In this document: positions 55,301 through 64,000 of the stretch, piece after piece
Numbering within the stretch: position 1 is the stretch's first letter
Layout: each line of letters begins with the position of its first letter
NCBI GenBank assembly: GCA_030737835.1
Contig: CM060849.1
Coordinates: 28,355,311-28,419,310, forward strand
Source of the DNA: Acorus gramineus
Taxonomy: Eukaryota > Streptophyta > Magnoliopsida > Acorales > Acoraceae
Direction: 5' to 3'
Length of the DNA stretch: 64,000 bases
The notes under the pieces: generated by a model
Database searches by the model: none
What the model saw: only the letters and a program-made list of their open reading frames with translations
Told to the model about the DNA's origin: nothing
Position numbers and translations under genes: made by a program

Positions 55301-58300
55301 TGGTGTAAAATCTCGTGGTTCTGTTATTGTCATAGGAGCAACAAATCGTCCGGATGCTGTTGATCCTGCTTTGAGAAGACCAGGGAGATTTGATAGAGAA
55401 ATTTATTTTCCACTTCCCTCTGTTATGGATAGATCTGCTATTCTTTCACTTCACACTCGAAGCTGGCCTAAGCCTATATCTGAACCCGTTCTCTCATGGG
55501 TTGCAAAACAAACAGTTGGATTTGCAGGTGCTGATCTTCAGGCTCTGTGCACCCAAGCAGCAATTATTGCTTTGAAGAGGAACTGTTCCTTGAAAGGACT
55601 CATGTCTTCTGCTGAGAAGTCATTTATACATGGTAAACGCACTTTACTTCCATCTATTGTGGTAGAGGAGACAGATTGGTTGGCTGCTCTTTCATGTGTT
55701 CCTCCTCCATGCTCTCGGAGAGAAGCAGGCATGGCTGCAAATGATGTGTTTTCTTCACCTCTCCATCCGCATCTCATTCCATGTCTGCTGCAACCATTGT
55801 TGCACTTGCTTATATCTCTGTCCCTTGAGGAGTGTGTCTGGTTGCCTCCCACCCTCTATAAAGGATCAAAACTAATGAAAGACATTATTTTCTCTGCATT
55901 GGAAAACAAGAGAATCTCTGTGGCATTATGGTGTTCCCATCTTCATAATTTGATCCAGGAACCAGATGTTACAAAAGAAATAGAGAAAGGCCTTTATCGT
56001 GCTGGACTGTTAGATGGTTTATCTGATTATTATTTAGATCAGTCAGACGGTGAAGGCAAAAATGATGATTGGAAGTCTGTACTGTTCCAGTTGAATTCTT
56101 CTGGTGCACGTATGTTTAGCAAGTCTTTGCTCTGTTTTTTGAATCCATTGGGAAAGAAAACAGGTTTTCGAGTATTAATTACAGGAAGTCCTAGATCTGG
56201 TCAACATCACTTGGCCTCTTGTTTTCTCCATGGTTTTGTGGGCCACATTGAAATTCGTAAAATAGACTTGGCTACGATTTCACAGGAAGGACATGGAGAT
56301 ATCATTCGTGGGGTGACACACATTCTATGTAAGTGCTATTTTATCTATTTTCCCCTTCTTGGCCTTCATATGATTATCAATTATTTATTTTCTTCATATT
56401 TTTAGAGCCTCAAATGGCGCATGGCATATGCTCACACCTAATATCATGCCAGTTAATTTATTCAACTCTAGATTTAGTGGCGAGCTGGATTAATTTTTTT
56501 TTCTTCCCTTTTTTTTTTTAAAAAAAGCCTCGAACTGGCAAGAAATATGGTTTTGTTGGTAGTTATAGAGATAGGCCATTTGTAGGTGCCTCAATTTCTT
56601 AAAGCATGTATATGTGATCCCATCCTCTACATGTGCATGCAATTATGGTGACCCTAATGTTCGTGACAATGATGATATACAATACATGTAAGTTCTCATG
56701 GGGTGGGATTTGGATTGCAGATGTCTGGTTTGGAGGTGGATATTGCACACTGGTTAAGTAAAGTTTGCTTCGCAATATATGTAAGTATATATTCATAAAA
56801 ATAATTTGAAGAATCTTTTTAGATATTTAGATTTAGATTGATATAGATGGAAACAGAACCAAGAAGCATAGACCATCAATATGTGTTTAGCCATGAAGCG
56901 TAACTTGGAGATGTTGAGAAGTTTTCCATTGGAAGAAATGGTGCTAGGTATATGGGAAGCCAACCGATCGGTAGATAAGGGATCTTCACTAAATCATTGA
57001 ACATTATAAAGTGCACTCTCCTTCCTCTGTGTGGAAGTTATATAGGTTTTAGTCTTTGAATATTACCAGGGGATGGGGGGGTGTGGTGGTGGGGGTTTGG
57101 GGGGTTTTAGTTTCTTGGTGCAATGATAATATTCAGGCTATACAGGATAAAGTCTTTTGGTTTGAATCTTGAGAACGGACACTGTGCCAAAACACACACA
57201 CACACACTAAAGGATAAAGCTATCCATTTTTCTCCTTCCATCTCCCTACTATATGCAGAATCACTCTGGGAGGATGACCCTTGACTTTTGTCTATCTGTC
57301 CAAATTCAAATATCTGTTATTGTCCCACATCAATCAAGGAGTGGGAATGAGTCAATGACTACGAGGACAAGACTATAACAATGAACCATAGGGGGTCCTC
57401 TTATCTGAAGCTTTATTTTTAAGAAACCCTTTTTTTTTTAAATCTTGGTACTTATTTTTGCTCATAATATTGCTGAACGATGTGAATGGCACATGATATT
57501 TATGACAATATCCATTCCCATATCTGTCTTTATCCCTACATGATGCATGGTATTTCTTTTTTATGGTGCTTATGTGTATATCCATATTTTTATTATTCTA
57601 CAGTGCAATGCTTGAGTTTGGGACGGTGCATAATTTACTTGCCTAGAATTGATTTATGGGCGTTGGAGGAGATCTGCCAACAACCTTCTGATGAGGAGAA
57701 CGATATCTATCCTAAAAAAATATCCAACATATTTGAGACTCCATGTCCTCAGATTGTAACTAAAAATATGTCACAGGCATGGAAATCATTTGTTGAACAG
57801 GTGGATTCTGTGTGTACGCCTCCGTCTTTTATAATAGTGGTATGCCCACTTGATTTCCCAATATGTTGTAATATTCTACATTTGACTTTAAACTTTTACA
57901 TTTCAGCAATGCAACTATTCAGATTTGTAGCATGTCAAAATCTCCTGCGACAAATTTATGTTCTAGGGTAATAGTTATATATTTTTAGAATAATGCTCAT
58001 CTTTTTCATATCTGCGTCATTTTATTCCGTGATTGCATTAACTTAGAAACTAAATGACTTTTATGCTAAATTTGTTGTATCTAATCATTGTTGGCACATG
58101 GTTTTGTTTGTGGCATATACTTTCTTTCCAATGTACACTTCATCCTCATGAAAAAAAAAACATGCAAGTGCATGAGCAATTTGCTTGCTATTTGTGTGTC
58201 AGGTTGGGCTTCCAGACCCCCCCCCCCCCTCACACACACACACACACACCCTGGCGCTGTAGCCAGAGCCTGTGTGACAAGGTGGATGCACACACAAAAC

Positions 58301-61300
58301 TTTTTTTTTTCTTTTGAAGAAGATATGCACATTGTATAATATCAGCATTTTCTCATAAAAAGTGTGAGAATATGATATTCAGTCAGTTTAGAACCTGAAA
58401 AATTTAGTAGATTTTTAAATAATCCGTCATACAATTTCTGAAGGAAGAATGATATAAGCTCGAAAAATTTAAAGTTGCTTTGTGCAGCAATATCTTGGCA
58501 AATCAAAATTATCACATTTTAGTTGGGTGATGTAGGGAGTTTAATTACAATGACAATATATGCTGAAACATCTTAATGAGATTTGGAAATACCTCTGTCA
58601 ATGCTAATTTTTTTTTAATATGAATCTTACTCAATTGATCATCAAATGAAGATTTGGTTTGTGAACAGCTTTTTTTGAATTGGACATAAAGGCAAAAAAA
58701 TGTGTTTAGGTGCAGCTACTTGGAAATTGTAAATTTTGAATCGTAAAAAAATGAAAACACGATGGTATTGTATATTGGAATTTACTTTGAATTTAGAGAG
58801 AGCTGAACTCAGTCTTATCTTGACAAGGATCCCAGTACCCTTTCTGATGTGGCAAGACTTATTGTTTCCCCTATTTCTTTGTAAGGAGAGCTAGGAGTTG
58901 CTTGTATGATGTTAATTGACACCATTTTTCAGATTAATTATGATATGTCGCCATTAACATCTTTATACTCTGTAGGGAATGCAACTGATCCTAATGCTGA
59001 TAATTTTTTTTTTTGGTGTGACGAGGAAACGGATACACACAATCACCTATAGACCATTTGTGCCTAATTTGGCTTGCTTTTACAGTGTGGCTGCTCATTT
59101 TGATAAAAATTTTGTAATGCATTGTTGGTTCAGTCACTATATCATGTTTCCAGAATCATTCATACATGCTGTTTTTTTTGGTTCATATAAATACTTGTCT
59201 TATCAATAGATATTGTGCATATCCTTTTTCCGGTGCTTCCCCAATTGTTTTTCCTTTTTCTCCCTGTCTAAAATATTATTTACTATCTAAGCATTGGAAT
59301 ATTCAAAAGAGATGTAAATCTATAAAAAGTTTTCCAAGTCATCTATGATATAAAACTGAGTTACAAAATTAAAAAAAATATTCTAGTGTATCATATGATG
59401 TCATATGGTATACTATGTTAGGTCTTGGTATCAGGATGAATGCCATTTAAATACTTGATATTAAAACTTTCCATCTAATATATTTTTATGGCTATTCCCA
59501 ATTTATGAGTTCTACCCGTTATTTTATCTTCCATTATCTGCATTAAGGAATACTATATATGCCTTTTTCCTAGCATACTTTGGTGCAGTTTGACAAGTGG
59601 GTTTGCTTTGGCATTTTTTTTATGTGCAGGCTACTTGTGAGGTGCCAAATCATGACCTCCCTCTGGGAATTAGGGGGTTCTTCAACGATAGAATGGTGAA
59701 TGGTATCTGTACTCATCCTGCTTCTTCTGCACAGACTGTACCACAATATGCTTTGCAAGTGGATGGGAAGTTAAATCATGATGTGATGGTCGATGCATCT
59801 GCAATAAAATTGTCACAGGATTTAATCCAGAAGTTTGTCCACTTGATACATCATAAAACTCACATGGCCGTTGAATGCGAAACTACTAATTGTGATTCTG
59901 CAAATGACATTTTGGAAGTCCAACGTGACCATGTAGAGGGTAAAGTAATTGAATCCGTGGATGAGCCTGTAGATTCTGAAAGGATAACTTCCAATGGTGG
60001 AGCTTCATGTAGCAACAAAGGATACCAGCAATATCTTGATGGTGATAAGAGTTTACCTTCAATATGTAAAATATTTAACCATCATGATCAAGAGGTTCAG
60101 ATGCACCATCATCATGGAGCTTGTGTAAGAACCAATAATAAAATATTGAAAGGGAAATCCAACATAATGCTAGCAATTGCCACATTTGGTTATCAAATTT
60201 TGTGTTATCCTCACTTTGCTGAGCTTTGTTGGTCGACCTCAGGATTGAAAGAAGGTCCCTCTGCAGATATTCATGGACCTTGGAAGGGTTGGCCATTCAA
60301 TTCTTGTATTGTGCGTCCTCCTAGTTCATCAGATAAGGTTGCAATGGGGTCATACCCTGGCAATGAGAAGAACAAAGAAAATTTTAGCATAGTGAGAGGC
60401 CTGATAGCTGTCGGCTTATTGGCATACAGAGGTCTTTACTCCTCCGTGTTGGAAGTTACCCGTGAAGTTCGAAATGTTTTAGAGCTCTTGCTTGGGGAGA
60501 TTAACTCAAAAATTTTGGGAGGGAAAGACAAATATCGTTTCATTCGTCTTCTTTCACAAGTGGCTTATTTGGAGGACATGGTTAACAGCTGGGCATACTC
60601 ATTCCAAAGGTGATACACTACACTTGAATACTTGACATTTGAGCCCCAATGTCACTTCATCAAGCTTCAGTTTCTTGTTCATCTTCTTACTTTGTTTTTA
60701 CCTTCTGCAGGTTGCAGTTGGACAATCAAATGCCAGCATCAATTGTTAGACCGATGCCTGGGGTAACCATGAACACGCAGGATCATGAAAGCAATACCAA
60801 CCTGGATACGGGCTTGCCACATGTTTCTAATAAAAGTTCTCAGGAAGAGAATAGTACTTGTATAAACTCCAGCAAAGATCTTCCTGATAATGGATTACCT
60901 AGTTCTGATATGATCGACACAGTTCCTAGGCCTTCTCAAGATAAACTCTTGTTGACTACTGATACTGACTCATGTCAAAATTCATTCTCGGTTTTTAGTT
61001 CAGTGGCCCATGGAGACACTTTGAATGAACCGAAGAAGACCGGTGGCTGTGAGCCTTGCGAATCAGAGAATCATGAACCTTGTGAATTGGTTTTTCAACG
61101 GAGTCAGACTGTGAAGCAACACAATGGCTCAGCAAAGGCTGATGGTGTGAGTCATTCTGAAGAAGATATGGGCATTATGGATGACTGCATCTCCAGGAAA
61201 AACAGGAGGCAGTGCAATGGTTTGTCCAGAACAGGCACCGTACTGTCTTCCGATGTTGGTGGATGCATTCATGCTGAAACAGTTAGAGATGATGTCTCCA

Positions 61301-61884
61301 ATATAAGAGAAAACAACAATGTGCCAGCTATGCCAGCATGTATATGTGTCTACGAATGCTGCTCTGGTTGTTGCAATGCCATCCATACATTGATTCATAA
61401 AGTTCTTTCTGACAGCTTGGCGTCTTACGGGTATTTGACAATAGATGATGTACATGATGTTGTTGCTTCATGTTCTGTGAGTCTTTCAGCAAAGATCCAG
61501 AAGTATTTTTTTACTCAAAATAGTTCTTGTGACGACCACAGCGGCAATCAGCAACAAAATGGAATTGATGCTAAGCTTTGTGCTTGTCAGGATGTGGGTA
61601 ACCAGCTTAACAAAATGCCACATCAGTGTGGAAATGTAAAAAATATGGAAAATTTGCCAGCCAAATGTGGTAACCACCGAATAGGTCAGTATCCTGCATC
61701 AACAGATGTTCACAAGAGTTCTCCTCTTGGGCCTGGACTGAAATTTTTTTTCCGGGACGGCACACTGGTTCCTTCCCATTCCATAAACAATATTGTGCTT
61801 CACTGCAAAATTGAGAATCTCTGCATATGTGCACTCACAGAGAGGATAACGAAGAATCAAAAAGATTTTTCATTGATGTTGTGA
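52325..61884 (+). CDS. Nuclear AAA-type ATPase with extended PHD finger (BRP1-like)
   Basis: Six exons: 52325-53434, 54313-54453, 54567-56328, 57604-57839, 59630-60609 and 60711-61884; phases close to 1800 residues. Domains in order: basic Arg/Pro-rich head with AT-hook-like 'RRGRPKRV'; acidic Glu-rich region; extended PHD from 'CGLCGGGTDGK' (about 291) through 'WVHQHCAVWSPE', 'LKCSRCSRPGATIGC' and 'KTYHLPCARAEGC' to 'DHRKFLIVCTDH'; AAA domain 1 with Walker A 'GYPGTGKT' (about 569-576), Walker B 'IIFFDEID' (about 629-636), 'GATNRPDAVDPALRRPGRFD' arginine fingers; AAA domain 2, degenerate ('ITGSPRSGQHH', 'CIIYLPRIDLWAL'); then a long low-similarity C-terminal part with Cys-rich patches. There is no bromodomain. 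From memory this matches Arabidopsis AT3G15120 (BRP1, partner of the bromodomain ATPase BRAT1, which prevents transcriptional silencing). ATG 52325 is the first in frame. The exon 1 donor is GTCTGT, weak but GT. The third exon encodes about 587 residues. Confidence 0.88.
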
Positions 61885-64000
61885 TGCATTCGTTTTCAAT
61901 TTTCTTAGCGAGCAAAACACACGATGGCCTTACCTTGTATTATGGTGAAATGAGGTATGTAAACTATGTAAACTTCATACTTGAGAAGATTTTAGTTCTA
62001 GTTGCTGGCCAATCTTCCTTGAGAAATGAAATTGATTATTTCACCAATTTGTTTCTCTTTTTATACATAAAATTTTGGAGCTTCTTAGCTGTGATCTAAT
62101 TCTGTGTTATTTGAATGTTCTTTTTGGTGTCCATTTTTGTTGGTGCATGTTTACATTTCTCACTTTACAACTCATTGTGCTTTTTTTCCCCTTCATTTTG
62201 GACATACATCAAATGTCACCTTATGCACCATGTATTGGATATGATTTATATTCTGTTGTCAGGCCACGAAAAAAGGTTCCAGAACATCCATGATTTGAAG
62301 TTGACTTTTGAACTTTGAAATGAGCTTTTTTGTTGGTTTGCTTTTCTTATTTTCTATTTCTATACTTAAGGAGGTAGGAACAATAATATCCCATACACCT
62401 TCAAACAACAAATTCGTAATCCTTGTCCATGTGTCACAATGACTTTCTGACATTGTGCCATAAGTATTAGGATGGAACAAATCTTGCCTTTTTTTAAGCC
62501 ATTACTGATTCTTCATCTCTTCCCTGCACTTCTTGTGATTTTACATGTATAGATATATACATTTTACAATGACCTTTACATGCACCTCATGAGCGTGTAG
62601 TTAAGGATTGTTGCGGATCTGGGAAAGCAAAATAGGTTTGTTAGAACTTCTTCCTTCCAGGAGGCTCTTATCAACCAGTTATATATTTGGTGCCCCAAAA
62701 TGGAAGGAACTTGATTGTGGGATTGAAATGGCATTGATTCTGCAACCCAAATGCAACTTTGCTCACTGAGGGGCACCATGGCTTGGGTTGATTGATTTGC
62801 TTCGAGCACCTGGAAATTGATTATATTTATGTCGCATCTTAATATGAATAATTTATATATACAATAACAGAAGAAATCCTATTAATATGTCATATAGCTA
62901 TATATATATGTATGTATGTATGTATGTATATATTTGTTGTCTCTGAATTTAAATGGTACTTGAATGAGTGATGTTCTAGAACTACATTGTATCAAGTGTG
63001 TTGAGATGTTTAGTGAGGGCAAACAATGATAGGAGGGTATGAGATTGTGTAGACATATGTCAGTTACCATAGTTTGCTATGACGATGGTGCCAATGACAT
63101 GGATGGTTTGAGAGAGGCTTTTTCTAAAGGAGCTTTTCATTTCTAGTACCCTATTAACCAGAAACATGCTTAGTGAGCAGAAAGCAATGAATGAGAACAT
63201 TTTAAAAATTTGTAACTTTGTGTTTTCTCTCAATTTGCCAATTAAATTTACCAGTTGAAATTGGTTACATAAGCTTAACCATCTCTTTCATAGATTTTCA
63301 CTGAGCCATGGGATTTGGTTTGTTTCAGTTGCTCTCTTGAAGCTTTCTGCATCAGTGATGTGTGTAAGGTTTATCTGTTGCTATCCTTCCAGCTCATATC
63401 CCACAAGGTCAATTCCAGACACCAAATTATGTCATGGCCCTATGCTCCTATGTAATGCATGAAGGTCTAGAATATCTAATAGCATTAACTTCATGACATG
63501 AATTACTTGTGCGGATGTGAAATCCTTCAATGGTACATTTAATTTAACTGATACTGTAACATAAACAGTGCTGCAATTTGTAGCTTACATACACAAATAT
63601 ATGCCAGGTTTGCAAGGGGAATGTTTCAGTAATGGTTTCTGATTTTTCTCCATGATTTTTCATCATTCTTAATTATGAAATGACAATTGTTATAAATTGA
63701 TCCTGGTCAATATTTAACCCGTTGAAATGTCACAATATTTTGAACAAAATGGCAGATTGAAGGAACGAAAAAGGAGCAATGAGTTTTCTTCTTTCATCTC
63801 CAACCTGGACATGAGGTACTACAAGCAATGTTCTTCATAGTGATGCTCTGTTATACTTAAGGTTTTATATGTACCTGTGGACCTATTTGAGAAATGTATC
63901 ATGCATTTTTGTCTAGTATATCTAAATCATGTGTTTGTGGTTCATATACAAAATTGTTAAGCAGATATCTATTGTTAATAGTCATAATTCCATGAACCAG
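61885..64000. other. Downstream of the ATPase gene; possible extra exons
   Basis: No complete gene. Two short exon-like segments (61909-61954 and 63756-63815) have AG/GT borders and compatible phases (see findings). A (TATG)n microsatellite lies at 62910-62930. The frames 61827-62099, 62075-62293 and 62576-62809 have no recognisable domain. Confidence 0.4.

Noticed and set aside
58210..58255. C-run plus (CA)n that opens frames on both strands
   Set aside because: Microsatellite inside intron 4 of the ATPase gene; not coding.
1..64000. CRISPR arrays, prophage, bacterial operons or organelle inserts
   Set aside because: No spaced direct-repeat arrays, no polycistronic coding layout and no chloroplast or mitochondrial gene stretch was recognised.

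Overview
The window is nuclear DNA of a flowering plant. The evidence is spliced genes with GT/AG introns, plant-only families (CC-type glutaredoxin, fasciclin-like AGP, DUF630), plant telobox motifs in introns, and dense plant transposable elements. I see no rRNA, tRNA, CRISPR or bacterial features. I cannot name the species. The conserved genes have non-grass-like AT-rich codon use, but two genes (glutaredoxin and FLA) are GC-rich.

Layout. 1-15 kb is a gene-poor repeat zone: a broken LINE ORF1, a broken NRT2 nitrate-transporter fragment, a 42-bp minisatellite, several MITEs with clear target-site duplications (TSDs), and two solo-LTR candidates. An intronless CC-type glutaredoxin (ROXY19/GRXC9-like, minus strand) lies at 15.4-15.8 kb. 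At 17-24.6 kb are more MITEs, including a 575-bp foldback element with a 9-bp TSD. A Harbinger-like element at 19.1-20.4 kb carries the promoter and first exon of a DUF630 gene. A two-exon fasciclin-like arabinogalactan protein (minus strand) occupies 24.7-26.35 kb, with a hAT-type MITE in its intron. From 28.6 to 36.9 kb there is a nested stack: a Tourist-like MITE split by an LTR element, whose LTR is split by a CACTA element, which in turn contains a hAT element and a MITE sitting in a TA microsatellite.

The right half is a genic block, all on the plus strand: MMS21/HPY2 (SUMO E3 ligase of the SMC5/6 complex), ERIL1 (ERI-1-like DEDDh 3'-5' exonuclease), then, after a 3.8-kb Harbinger-type element holding another promoter-plus-5'-exon fragment, a six-exon AAA-type ATPase with an extended PHD finger (BRP1-like). 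From memory, this gene set matches Arabidopsis AT3G15150, AT3G15140 and AT3G15120, so the block looks like deeply conserved microsynteny. The splice models for these genes close in frame to 249, 336 and 1800 residues.

No wholly new biochemical system is evident. The most unusual material is transposon biology: two related Harbinger-type elements that each carry a TATA box plus the 5' end of a host-like gene, the multi-level nest, and a MITE exactly flanked by (TA)n tracts.
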